DNA from: Candidatus Brocadiaceae bacterium S225
Lineage (GTDB): Bacteria; Planctomycetota; Brocadiia; Brocadiales; Scalinduaceae
NCBI GenBank assembly: GCA_007859995.1
Contig: SMSL01000006.1
Coordinates: 62,001 to 126,000, forward strand
Reading direction: 5' to 3'
DNA length: 64,000 bases
Made by a program: the position numbers and the translations under genes. Within the stretch, counting starts at the first letter, position 1; every line of letters begins with the position of its first letter. Under the pieces are notes generated by a model. The model ran no database searches. It worked only from the letters and a program-made list of their open reading frames with translations, and was not told the DNA's origin. Positions 51,828 through 60,977 of this stretch are shown piece by piece.

Positions 51828-52990
51828 TAACCGGAATAACCGGAAAGATACTGGCTATTGTAATATTTAACCTGTTATTCCTCTTTAACAATTTGATACA
51901 GGCACAGCCAGCCAATTGGCCTCCTCAATCTTCAACTGCGAATAAACGTACATCGACATATGTGATGCCGGTTGCAGGAGCATTGCAGGGAGGTCCAAAC
52001 CGGACTTCTTCAATTCTGGGAGAAGACTATTTGATTGGGTCCGGGGACGTGCTTGATATAAAAGTATTTGATTCGGAAGATTTAAATAGAAAGGTGCGCG
52101 TCGGGGGGGATGGTTATATCAGCCTGCCATTGATAGGGAGCATAATAGCCGGTGGTTTAAGCGTTCCGGATCTCGAATTTAACATTGCTTACGAATATTC
52201 ACTGAAGTATCTGAAGGATCCGCAGATATCCGTCTATGTACTGGAGTTTCATAGTAAGAGAGTAGCGGTATTGGGCGAAGTTAAAAATCCGCAGTTGCTG
52301 GAAATGACAAGAAACAAGAGTAATCTGCTGGAGATGATAAGCTTATGTGGAGGCGTTACAAAAGATGCCGGAGATCTGATTTACATAATACGGCCGACTA
52401 CACAATACAACAGTGTCGATAATAACCGTAGCACTGCTCAATATAACGATGGGCGCAACAATGGATATGGCATGGAGGCATATGACAGTGGAGGTGATGA
52501 GGCCGGTTGGGAGGATGAAGACTACCTGCGAATCAGGGATGAGGTTATTACCGTCAGCGTCTCAGAGCTTGTTAAATATCAGAATCCATTGTCAAATGTG
52601 GAGGTTCTTCCCGGTGATATGATAAGCATACCGCCTGCGCCCTTCTATTTTGTATTTGGGGAAGTGGACAAACCCGGGGCTTTTATGTTAAAGCAGAAGA
52701 TGACCGCTTTACAGGCCATATCACAGGCAGGCAAGTTTTCAAACATTGCAAAAAATAAAATTAAGTTGATAAGGGAAGATATCGACACCAGAGAAAAAAT
52801 AATTACCACCCTGGACATCAAAAAGTTGGCAAAAGGAGAAGATGAAGACATAAAGATCATGGGAGGAGATGTCCTTCTTGTCGGCAAGAGTACAATGAGA
52901 GAGGTGCGCGGTCAATTATTGGCTTTCTCAAATACTGCTCTTTCTGCCTTTACATCTGCCTATGCGTACGAATCTGTCCGGGATCGATAG
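51803..52990 (+). CDS. Wza-like polysaccharide export protein
   Basis: A 395-residue outer-membrane-type exporter. A signal (about 14-34) ends in AQA; there is no lipobox Cys, unlike classical Wza. The poly_export domain (YLIGSGDVLDIKVFDSEDLNRKVRVG, SLPLIGSI) is at about 75-155, followed by SLBB-type segments (VAVLGEVKNPQLLEM and, near 285, FVFGEVDKPGAFMLKQKM). Between them is an odd polar insert, Asn/Gly/Tyr/Asp-rich (NNGYGMEAYDSGGDEAGWED). It overlaps the protease gene by 25 bases and precedes the Wzc-like kinase. Confidence 0.88.
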   Translation: MRDGTERLITGITGKILAIVIFNLLFLFNNLIQAQPANWPPQSSTANKRTSTYVMPVAGALQGGPNRTSSILGEDYLIGSGDVLDIKVFDSEDLNRKVRVGGDGYISLPLIGSIIAGGLSVPDLEFNIAYEYSLKYLKDPQISVYVLEFHSKRVAVLGEVKNPQLLEMTRNKSNLLEMISLCGGVTKDAGDLIYIIRPTTQYNSVDNNRSTAQYNDGRNNGYGMEAYDSGGDEAGWEDEDYLRIRDEVITVSVSELVKYQNPLSNVEVLPGDMISIPPAPFYFVFGEVDKPGAFMLKQKMTALQAISQAGKFSNIAKNKIKLIREDIDTREKIITTLDIKKLAKGEDEDIKIMGGDVLLVGKSTMREVRGQLLAFSNTALSAFTSAYAYESVRDR

Positions 52991-53324
52991 TTTTTAGAGT
53001 TTACGACATAGAGTACAAAAGCACACCTGAAGGTTTGCCATACGTATCTCTTTTCGATTCATTCGGTTTAGATGCTTAAAGAGCCGGAACCAAATGTTTA
53101 ACACCTATATTGAGCGATTCTATTCCATATGTTATAGTAGCCGCAGGCTTTAGTCTGCGTGCCCCATCACCGATGGGTGCATGTGTATTCAGTGTAAGGG
53201 TGGATTATGGCGAATCCACCAATAATAGATCATGATTTAAGGTGGATTCGCAATCGCTTAATCCAACCTACGCTAATTTCAAAAGTTGTTGGTTTTTTGC
53301 CTTTTAAAACCTGACCTGACTTCC
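52991..53324. repeat. Intergenic region built of REP-like hairpin repeats
   Basis: This 334-base gap contains at least three hairpins: CGCAGgctttagtCTGCG (53142-53159), CCCATCaccGATGGG (53163-53177) and GGTGGATTatggcgAATCCACC (53199-53220), followed by GGTGGATTCGC (53241) and TTAATCCAACC (53259). The second shares GATGGGTGCA with the stretch near 47640. It is likely a cluster of dispersed repeats. A wzc promoter was not found. Confidence 0.6.
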
Positions 53325-55535
53325 ATGAAAAACGATTCATATCAAAATCAAACCGAAGATTCTTTTTATAATGGAGAAACCGCCTTCCTTGAGGAGATTA
53401 ATCTCAGAGATTACTTTCGCGTGGTAATGCACCGTAAGTGGGTCATTATGGCGATATTTTCAATTACGGTGCTGCTGGTCACACTTTACACGTTCAAACA
53501 GAAGCCTGTTTTCCAGGCCGTTACTACGATCAGGATATATAAAGATGCGCCAAAGGTGCTCTCATTCGAAGATGTGGTGAATACAGGGGGTGGCTTGGCG
53601 GACTTTTACAAGACCGAGTGTGAGGTGCTTCAGAGCCGAACACTGGCCAAGAGGGTTATTAACAGGTTAAGGCTTGATCTGCATCCTGAGTTCATCGCTA
53701 AGCTTAAAACTAAAGAGAGTGATGCTGATAAGCCGGTTAGTGTAGAAAAGCTGGTAACTATTTTTTTGAATATGATCAACATAGAGCTTGTCAGAAACAG
53801 TCAACTTGTAAAACTCAAGGCTGAAACCGGATCACCTGGATTGTGTGTAAGTATAGTAGACACCCTTGCAGATGAGTACATCAAGAAAAATCTGGAAGAC
53901 AAGGTATTAACCACGACAGGGGCGACGGGCGAGATCGGTAAACAACTGAAAGAGATCAAAAAGAGGATAGAAGATTCAGAAAAGGAGTTGTACAAATATG
54001 CGCGTCAGAATGATATTGTGGCTATGGACGCAAGTCAGAATATATTTATGAAAGAGCTGATCACGATTTCAGAGGAATTGACAAAGGCAGAAGCCGTGCG
54101 TATTGCTAAAGAGGTAAGATTCCTGGCAGTGCAGAATAGTGATGACCTGTCATCTCTGCCCGGAATAACAGATAACGTGTTAATTAATGAGTTAAAACTG
54201 GAATATACAAAGCTTCAGGCGAAGTATGCCGGTGAACTTGACAGGGTAAAGGAGGATTACCCGTTGGTGCAGAGGATGAAGGCAGAAAAAGATTTTATCG
54301 AACAGCAGATAAATAGTGAGCAGGGTTGGGTGGCGAAGGCAATTAAGGCCGAATATCAGGAGGCTGTTGGTAAGGAGAGAGGACTTCGGCAACGCCTGGA
54401 GGAACTTAAAAGAGAAAACAATGAGTTGGAAGGGAAATCCATTGGCTATAAGGTTCTGAAACGTGAGGTAGATGCAAATACACTGTTATACGAAGGGCTG
54501 CTTCAAAGGATGAAAGAGGCGGCGGTATCCTCTGAAATCAAGACCACAAATATTCAAGTCGTTGACAAGGCTGTATTGCCAACAACGCCCATTAAGCCGA
54601 AGAAAAAATTGAACGTACTTCTTTCTATGATTGTAGGGTTGACACTGGGAACAGGCATAGCCTTCTTTCTGGAATACCTGGATAATACTATTAAGAGTGC
54701 CGATGATGTCGAGAAACACCTTAAATCTACAGTATTAGGCGTGCTGGAGAAGGTGGCTGTGGATAAGGATGAGGTGCAGAACTTCGATCTTATTTCACAC
54801 GAATTGCCCATGTCAACGTTTGCGGAAGCCGTGCGTAATGTAAGGACAGGTATCATGCTCTCATCTACGGACAATCCCAAGAAAATAATACTGGTCACGA
54901 GTACAACTCCTGGTGAGGGAAAAACATTCGTTGCCGGCAACCTTGCTATCGTAATAGCAAAAACCGGCAAGAAAACGTTGATTGTGGACTGTGACTTTCG
55001 CAAGCCCCGCGTACACAAAGCCTTTAATATCGAGACGATGCCGGGTTTGAGTAATCATTTCGTTGGAGAGGGTGATCTGGACTTAATCATTAAGCCTACG
55101 GCCATACCCAACCTCAGTGTCATCACATGCGGCCTTATACCCCCAAACCCTTCAGAGATGTTGGGATCTCACAGTATGGAACAGTTTTGCATGGAGGTAA
55201 GGGAGAGATTTGATACTGTTATATTTGATACGCCGCCTTCTCTGGCAGTTACCGATACGGTTATCCTCTCTAACATAGTTGACGGAATAATTTATGTAAT
55301 CAAATCAGGTGTGGTTGCAAAAGAGGCAGCTAAGAGATCACTCTCTCAATTTGCAGGCAAGAAGGGTGAAGTATTAGGTGTAGTGATGAATAGCGTAGAC
55401 GTTGCCAAGGGCGGCTATTATCAGTATGGGTATCAGTATGGGTATCAGTATGGGTATGGGTACGGTGAAGATACCGGTAAGAAAAAAGGACTAATAGAGA
55501 GAATGAAGGGAAAAATAAAATTGAAAAATGTTTGA
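53325..55535 (+). CDS. Wzc-like polysaccharide co-polymerase/tyrosine kinase
   Basis: A 736-residue inner-membrane protein of the PCP-2a/BY-kinase type. The Wzz domain begins after ISLRDYFRVVMHRKW with TM1 (WVIMAIFSITVLLVTLYTF), then a long coiled coil and TM2 (LLSMIVGLTLGTGIAFFLEYL). The cytoplasmic kinase has Walker A TTPGEGKTF (near 527), Walker A' LIVDCDFRKPR and Walker B VIFDTPPSL. The C terminus is a tyrosine cluster (GGYYQYGYQYGYQYGYGYG), the autophosphorylation site in this family. Start ATG 53325 is chosen over TTG 53286. It controls chain length and export with the Wza-like protein. Confidence 0.92.
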   Translation: MKNDSYQNQTEDSFYNGETAFLEEINLRDYFRVVMHRKWVIMAIFSITVLLVTLYTFKQKPVFQAVTTIRIYKDAPKVLSFEDVVNTGGGLADFYKTECEVLQSRTLAKRVINRLRLDLHPEFIAKLKTKESDADKPVSVEKLVTIFLNMINIELVRNSQLVKLKAETGSPGLCVSIVDTLADEYIKKNLEDKVLTTTGATGEIGKQLKEIKKRIEDSEKELYKYARQNDIVAMDASQNIFMKELITISEELTKAEAVRIAKEVRFLAVQNSDDLSSLPGITDNVLINELKLEYTKLQAKYAGELDRVKEDYPLVQRMKAEKDFIEQQINSEQGWVAKAIKAEYQEAVGKERGLRQRLEELKRENNELEGKSIGYKVLKREVDANTLLYEGLLQRMKEAAVSSEIKTTNIQVVDKAVLPTTPIKPKKKLNVLLSMIVGLTLGTGIAFFLEYLDNTIKSADDVEKHLKSTVLGVLEKVAVDKDEVQNFDLISHELPMSTFAEAVRNVRTGIMLSSTDNPKKIILVTSTTPGEGKTFVAGNLAIVIAKTGKKTLIVDCDFRKPRVHKAFNIETMPGLSNHFVGEGDLDLIIKPTAIPNLSVITCGLIPPNPSEMLGSHSMEQFCMEVRERFDTVIFDTPPSLAVTDTVILSNIVDGIIYVIKSGVVAKEAAKRSLSQFAGKKGEVLGVVMNSVDVAKGGYYQYGYQYGYQYGYGYGEDTGKKKGLIERMKGKIKLKNV
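55419..55454 (+). repeat. Three-copy 12-base microsatellite encoding the tyrosine cluster
   Basis: TATCAGTATGGG is repeated three times exactly, followed by TATGGG, inside the Wzc-like gene. Each unit encodes Tyr-Gln-Tyr-Gly. Slippage would add or remove tyrosines in steps of four codons without breaking the frame. Confidence 0.9.
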
Positions 55536-55650
55536 TATGTGTGTCTGGAAAACTGAAGAAAAAACAGCGGACATCGAGGTGAAATGATACATTTTTTAAC
55601 TGCGAACAACCTGCCTTGACGGATTAAATAACTAATGACGGCGAAGCATT

Positions 55651-57204
55651 ATGGCTGATAAACTGATGTTGTCTAAATTCCCAAAGATTGCCGATGCAAT
55701 CATAGAGTGGGGGATTATATTCCTTTTGGTATCGACGCCTCTTGCACTGCCAACGAGGTACGGAACAGTGCATCTCTGGGTATATACCATAATAGAACTT
55801 ACCATATTCTTCCTGATAATAATATGGTTACTAAAGCGGACTATGATTACCGCTGGTTCAAACTCCGCAACTCGCAATCCGCAATCCATCAACCGTTTCG
55901 GTTTTGCAAAGACACCCTTGAATATCCCAATTCTGTTATTTGTTGGGCTTGTCATTTTCCAGCTTGTGCCATTACCATCAAGAATCCTCAACTTCCTTAG
56001 TCCAAATACCCACCATTTATACAGTATGGTATTACCCCTGTACTCGACGGAAAAGTCTGTTCATACGAAACCCGAAACTCGCAACCTGGAACCCGCAACC
56101 CGAACCCTGCAACCCGAAACCCGCACCCCGCAATCGTCAATCCGGTTTCCCATCAGCATATACCCGTATGCTACTAAAATCGAGTTCTTCTTAATCCTTG
56201 CTTACATCGGGATGTTTTTTCTGGTAACGAATACACCGGGTATAAGATTAGATCGTATTATACTTGTCATAATGAGTGTCGGTTTTTTAATCTCATTCCT
56301 GGGAATTCTACAGAAGTTTACCGGAACCTCAAAAATATACTGGTTGATAGATTCGCCTAATGCGAGTCTTTTTGGCTCTTTCATAAATCGTAATCATTTT
56401 GCCGGTTATATTGGGATGGTGATACCACTCTCCTTTGGTCTTCTGATCACAAGATTTGAAAGTATGGCCTTTCATAAGACCATGTCATGGCGTTCAATAC
56501 TTGCAAAATTTGAATCCCGCCTCTTGGGAAACATCTTGATGGTATTTGCCATTATGACTATGGTTTCAGCCCTCTTCATTTCCCTTTCACGTGGAGGAAT
56601 TCTGTCCCTAATGGTTTCAATAATTGTTTTTGTTGCCTTTATCAGCCTTAGCAGGAGAGCAAGGAGCATTGTCGGTAAAGGACGAAAAGTAACCATTACT
56701 ACTTTGTTACTGGCCTTTGTATTTCTGATGTGGCTCGGAGTCGGTTCCATCCTGGAAAGGCTTTCAAACCTTTCGTCACCCTCCAGACACGAAGTTACTC
56801 AAAATACAATTAGCATGGCTGAAGACTTTCCTCTCTTTGGAACAGGTCTTGGCACCTTTCAGTATCATTTCCCGAAATATAAAACCCTAGAAGGACAACT
56901 TTATTGGGACCATGCGCATAATGATTATGCCGAGCTTCTTTCAGATAGCGGCCTTATAGGATTTCTAATAGTAGCATGCGGCATTATTTTTTTTATTTGG
57001 CAGACACTGGTAAGATGGTGGAAAAGTAAAGATCCGTACGTCATGGGAATTACTCTGGGAGGATTTTGTGGTATAATTGCGATCCTCAGCCATAGTATTG
57101 CTGATTTCAATCTGCACATTCCGGCAAACGCCCTTTTCCTCTCCTTTATACTCGGCCTTACCTGGATTGCCGTTAATGCAAAAAGCACGCAAATGGAGGA
57201 ATAA
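55651..57204 (+). CDS. O-antigen ligase/polymerase-like membrane protein
   Basis: A 517-residue polytopic protein with about 10-12 hydrophobic helices. The Wzy_C/O-antigen ligase signature is near residues 255-330 (FINRNHFAGYIGMVIPLSFGLL, LFISLSRGGILSLMVS) and in the HAHNDYAELLSDSGLIGFLI loop, which carries His residues important in WaaL. Two hydrophilic loops contain a Thr-Arg-Asn-Pro-Gln low-complexity insert (TRNPQ, TRNLEPATRTLQPETRTP) that looks like translated repeat DNA (55850-56150). It is downstream of the Wzc-like gene and probably polymerises or ligates the glycan. Confidence 0.87.
   Translation: MADKLMLSKFPKIADAIIEWGIIFLLVSTPLALPTRYGTVHLWVYTIIELTIFFLIIIWLLKRTMITAGSNSATRNPQSINRFGFAKTPLNIPILLFVGLVIFQLVPLPSRILNFLSPNTHHLYSMVLPLYSTEKSVHTKPETRNLEPATRTLQPETRTPQSSIRFPISIYPYATKIEFFLILAYIGMFFLVTNTPGIRLDRIILVIMSVGFLISFLGILQKFTGTSKIYWLIDSPNASLFGSFINRNHFAGYIGMVIPLSFGLLITRFESMAFHKTMSWRSILAKFESRLLGNILMVFAIMTMVSALFISLSRGGILSLMVSIIVFVAFISLSRRARSIVGKGRKVTITTLLLAFVFLMWLGVGSILERLSNLSSPSRHEVTQNTISMAEDFPLFGTGLGTFQYHFPKYKTLEGQLYWDHAHNDYAELLSDSGLIGFLIVACGIIFFIWQTLVRWWKSKDPYVMGITLGGFCGIIAILSHSIADFNLHIPANALFLSFILGLTWIAVNAKSTQMEE
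55850..56150 (+). repeat. Low-complexity CCCGCAAYCC-type repeat within the O-antigen ligase gene
   Basis: Two patches (about 55860-55890 and 56068-56135) of short imperfect units such as CCCGAAACTCGCAAC, ACCCGCAACCCGAACC and CCGCAATCC are in the coding sequence. The units differ in composition from the surrounding AT-rich gene. They encode Thr/Arg/Asn/Pro/Glu loops between hydrophobic helices and look like inserted or expanded repeat DNA tolerated in loops. Confidence 0.7.
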
Positions 57205-57450
57205 GGGATTTTTATAGAAACCTAGCCGGATGCTGCTGAAAAATAACAACTATAAGGAAGCCAGGAATGCAGGAGAAAAGCAACAGGAATAAAGCAGGTC
57301 TGATACTAAATACTGGCGTTTTTTTTATCTTTCTGATTATTTGAATTTTAATATTTTACATTTGTGATTTGGTTATATATCCGTGTCTATCCGTGGTTAA
57401 ATGTGTTCTATTTGTGTCAATTCATGAAATTCATGTCTGAGGAATCGTAA

Positions 57451-58605
57451 ATGTCTGGAACAAGATCAATACTCAAACCTGAAATTATAGTGTGGTTATC
57501 TCTCATTGTTATCACAATATTAGTGTCGGTCTTTGCGGTTAAGAATTTGGTCGGTAGTCTCTACTACATTACATGGAAAGATTCGCCTCAGAAGGCTGAT
57601 GACAGTGTGTCGGTACTGGAAGAAAAAACAGCAAAACTTATTCCCTCTAATTCAAATTCATTTTATGAACTCGGAAGGCATTATCGTAAGATAGCATATA
57701 CTGCAGTTTCCGATGAGGAACGGACAATGGGGTTTAATCTGGCTGAAAAATACCTTATAAAAGCTATATTACTACAACCTGGCAATAGCTACTATCTGTC
57801 TGAATATGCGCGAGTTGCCGGAGGCATGGGAGACATTGACAGGGCGATAAAGTATTTTGAAATATCAGTATCTTTGTCAAAAACCGATGCGGTTATACAC
57901 TCGTTATATGCAAGCTGGTCTTTAAATAATGCTAAAAAAATTTTCAGGATTGAGGATCTGGACTTTCTTGTGATGATGTACAAAAATCCTGAGGAAGTGG
58001 TCCCCTTTTATGAGGAACGGCTGATAGGAGGAATCATGGTTAAAATGTTTATTAGTATTGCCGAACGAGAATGGGGTGAGGCATTGCGGTTAGGTATTCG
58101 CAAGAGCCGAAGTACATACAGAAACCTTGGTGACTTGTATTTGATGACGTTCAGGCCTGATAAAGCGATCGAAAATTATAAAAAGTCAGGAGACAGCATT
58201 AGATTGATAAATAGCTATTTCGTGGAACAGGATTTTGATAATGTTTTTAATCTGGTTAAAAACCTCATAGAAACTAACAATCGTGTCTTCTGGTCAAGAT
58301 GGGACGAAATCAGGAAGCTTCTTAACAAGGCCGCTGTCTTTGACTTGGGTGGCTATGAGGCATACTATTGGCTAGGTAAAGGATATTATCAACAATACAT
58401 GTTTGAAGAGGCTATTGAGAATCTAGAAAAAGCAACTACCCTGAAACCTGGCCATGTTGATGGCCATTTCTTCCTTGCTAAATCATATGAAGCAGTAAAA
58501 AAAACGGACATGGCTATTAAAGAATACACAGAGGTTTTAAAGATAAAACCAGGCCACAAAGAAGCAACTGTACAGTTAGGCAACGCCATTAAAAGCAAAT
58601 TATAA
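57451..58605 (+). CDS. Membrane-anchored TPR protein
   Basis: A 384-residue protein with one N-terminal transmembrane helix (IIVWLSLIVITILVSVFAV, about 12-30) and a TPR-rich outer part (for example LAEKYLIKAILLQPGNSYY, DIDRAIKYFEISVSL, YYQQYMFEEAIENLEKATTLK, DMAIKEYTEVLKIKPGHK). There is no catalytic motif. It is the last gene of the polysaccharide locus, 246 bases after the ligase gene; TPR proteins at this place often scaffold export or polymerisation (inference). Confidence 0.75.
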   Translation: MSGTRSILKPEIIVWLSLIVITILVSVFAVKNLVGSLYYITWKDSPQKADDSVSVLEEKTAKLIPSNSNSFYELGRHYRKIAYTAVSDEERTMGFNLAEKYLIKAILLQPGNSYYLSEYARVAGGMGDIDRAIKYFEISVSLSKTDAVIHSLYASWSLNNAKKIFRIEDLDFLVMMYKNPEEVVPFYEERLIGGIMVKMFISIAEREWGEALRLGIRKSRSTYRNLGDLYLMTFRPDKAIENYKKSGDSIRLINSYFVEQDFDNVFNLVKNLIETNNRVFWSRWDEIRKLLNKAAVFDLGGYEAYYWLGKGYYQQYMFEEAIENLEKATTLKPGHVDGHFFLAKSYEAVKKTDMAIKEYTEVLKIKPGHKEATVQLGNAIKSKL

Positions 58606-58689
58606 CCTAGCCTGGTCGAATCAATACATAATCAGCGTTGTTCGGTTAGGTCTTTGCGTATGGACACTATGTAGTTTCTCTTTAGCAAA

Positions 58690-59440
58690 ATGTCAAAGAA
58701 GCAGGAGAAAATATCTACTATTTTACAATAAGATATGAGTTTTTAGAAAAGATAGCAGAAGATTTCAATACACCAAAAAGTTCTCCTGCCGGAGCAAATG
58801 GGATGACAATAGAGCAGGTGGTAAGGGTCGCAATTTTAAAGCAGCTACGTCAGTTAGGCTATGAGGAACTCTACGATGAATTGAATGATAATATAAGTTA
58901 CAGGCGTTTTGCAAAGATCCATAGAGGGAGAAGTGCCAAAAAAAATGACGTTGAGTGAAAATATTAAAATAATATCACCGTCAGGATGGGAATAAATACG
59001 CAAGGTAGCAATAAAAACTGCAAAAGATCTGGGTGTGGAGAGTAATATACATCATCCGACTGATGGAGAGTTATTGTGGGATTGTGTAAGGGTAATAGAT
59101 TGCATAATAGAAGGAGTAATCTGCAAGGAAGGACATGAGATGGATTACAAAGGAATGTGTTATAAAAATGAAAAATTCATTTATTATGCTCCAACGGATA
59201 CAGATGGTGAATCCGTGTGCTCAACATGCTCTCACCAGATAGAGTGCTGTCCCAATTCGTTAACTGGCAGGAAGGTTAATATATCGTTTGGATTGTTGCC
59301 TCACATAGACACAGAAGACCCTCCGATGGCAAAGAGATTCAAGGCAATAATGACACGTCTCCCTTCGGTTGAAAGGATGATAAAACGATTGAAGTGGGAT
59401 ATGAGTGATGATCGTTTAAGCAAAAGAGGTAATCTTGCTT
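58690..59440 (+). pseudogene. Degraded transposase remnant, right of the polysaccharide locus
   Basis: A plausible start (MSKKQEKISTILQ) at 58690 meets an in-frame TAA after 13 codons, then continues as DMSFLEKIAEDFN and MTIEQVVRVAILKQLRQLGYE to a second stop near 58958. The frame resumes as KDLGVESNIHHPTDGELLWDCVRVID (about 59020-59105), typical of IS transposases, with a Cys-rich part (VCSTCSHQIECCP) and TRLPSVERMIKRLKWD. No intact catalytic frame remains. It shares the PSVER segment with the remnant at 46068. The IS family name was not determined. Confidence 0.78.
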
Positions 59441-59441
59441 T

Positions 59442-60977
59442 TCAGACCTCTTGTCTATCAAGTTTTCCCAGAATATTTTCCTTCTTAATACGAAACTTTT
59501 CATTGCCCGGCATAATATTCAGGGCATTCTCCACAGAGTACAGCGCCTTCTCGATTTCTCCTTTCTCTGCCATGGCACAAGCTAGATTAAAATGTGCCTG
59601 GCTATGTTCCGGCATAACAGCCAACAATTCTTTATACAACCCGATGCACTCATCGATCAGTCCCTGATTCCGAGCCATTGATGCCAACTGGAAGAGCGTA
59701 CCTGAATGCCCTGGACTCAGTGCCAGGGCATCCTGAAATCTCTCAATAGCGAGATCGATCTGTCCGAGTTTTTCGAGGGTCTTGCCACATTCATAATGAA
59801 GTTCACAGTTATCAGGGTCCTTCTCTAAAGCAGCGACAAGTGCATTCAATGATTGGACAGAATTTTCAACCGGCTCCTGGCCACGAAGTATTTCCAGCCT
59901 TTTCCTTGCAAGTTCAAAATCAGGATCAATATCTAATGCTTCCATATATTGCTCTTCGGCCTCATCAAAAAGATTCTCTCTTTCAAGGTTTATTCCGTAA
60001 TTGTAACGAAGTGTATGCCTTCTTGGATTATGATGAATGGCTTCAACAAAAAGGTGCCTTCTCCGGTCAAAAGTTCCACTCTGTCGCTCAAGTATCTGGG
60101 ACAGATTGTTGTACGCTCCCGTGTATGTAGGATCCATTTTAATTATTCTTTCATATATCTCGCCTGCTTCCTGCATTCTGTTTAATCGGTACAACGCAAT
60201 TGCGAAATTAAAGGCCGCCCTGATATTCTTTGGAGAGATTTCATAAGCGCGTCTTAATACCTTTTCTGCTTCTTCCGCTTGTCCCAGTTCCAGGTGCACC
60301 ACCCCGAGTTCGCAAAGTGTATTATCATCAAATGGTTGGTCTTTAAGTTTGTCATATCCAATTTGCAGGTACAGTTCCTGTTTTTTCTTTAAGGACTCCG
60401 GGCCCAATATATTGCCATAATGGTGTATCGGTATGTCAGTGGTTACTATCCGCTTTTTTCGAGACAAGAGATCTATTTCCACCTGTTCATGTACTCTACC
60501 CTTAAAACGAATTTGCCTATTATTCCTGAAAAGTCTAACGAGATGAGAAGTAATATAACCATGGCATCCACGGGCAAGTTCCGTTTTTTTCTCCAGGGAT
60601 ATCCAATCTGCACATGTACTCTGTTTCAGATATGTGCGCTGCACCAGGCGATATGCGTCCACATTTTTTGCGACTATTAATTGCCTGATACGAGAGTGGT
60701 CATTGACATCAAGTGCCTCATCTCCATCCAGGACCAGGATCCACTCACCGGTAGCATATTTAAGTGATTCATTCCTGGCTGAGGAAAAGTCATTGTTCCA
60801 GGGAAAAGCATGAGTTATAGCTCCATGTGACTGAGCTATTTCCTTAGTCCTGTCAGTAGAACCGGTATCGACTACTATAATCTCATCTACCAGAGTCAGT
60901 ACGCTTTCCAGGCAAGAGTTAAGATTCGCCTCTTCATTTTTTACAATCATACAAAGTGAGAGTCGGTTTTTTTTCAT
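59442..60977 (-). CDS. TPR glycosyltransferase, family 2
   Basis: A 511-residue protein. The N-terminal 230 residues are a GT-A glycosyltransferase: RLSLCMIVKNEEANLNSCLES, VDEIIVVDTGSTDRTKEIA and the metal-binding WILVLDGDEAL. The C-terminal half has about seven TPRs (NLSQILERQ, EEQYMEALDIDPDFELARK, AIERFQDALALSPGHSGTL). Such fusions resemble glycosyltransferases that modify proteins or flagellin. It overlaps the upstream TPR gene by 44 bases, so the two are one unit. Its stop abuts the transposase remnant; the C terminus looks natural. Confidence 0.88.
   Translation of the reverse strand: MKKNRLSLCMIVKNEEANLNSCLESVLTLVDEIIVVDTGSTDRTKEIAQSHGAITHAFPWNNDFSSARNESLKYATGEWILVLDGDEALDVNDHSRIRQLIVAKNVDAYRLVQRTYLKQSTCADWISLEKKTELARGCHGYITSHLVRLFRNNRQIRFKGRVHEQVEIDLLSRKKRIVTTDIPIHHYGNILGPESLKKKQELYLQIGYDKLKDQPFDDNTLCELGVVHLELGQAEEAEKVLRRAYEISPKNIRAAFNFAIALYRLNRMQEAGEIYERIIKMDPTYTGAYNNLSQILERQSGTFDRRRHLFVEAIHHNPRRHTLRYNYGINLERENLFDEAEEQYMEALDIDPDFELARKRLEILRGQEPVENSVQSLNALVAALEKDPDNCELHYECGKTLEKLGQIDLAIERFQDALALSPGHSGTLFQLASMARNQGLIDECIGLYKELLAVMPEHSQAHFNLACAMAEKGEIEKALYSVENALNIMPGNEKFRIKKENILGKLDRQEV

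Noticed and set aside
58690-58960. Programmed recoding of the transposase stop TAA after codon 13
   Set aside because: There are further stops and frame breaks across the element and no slippery sequence, so decay is simpler.
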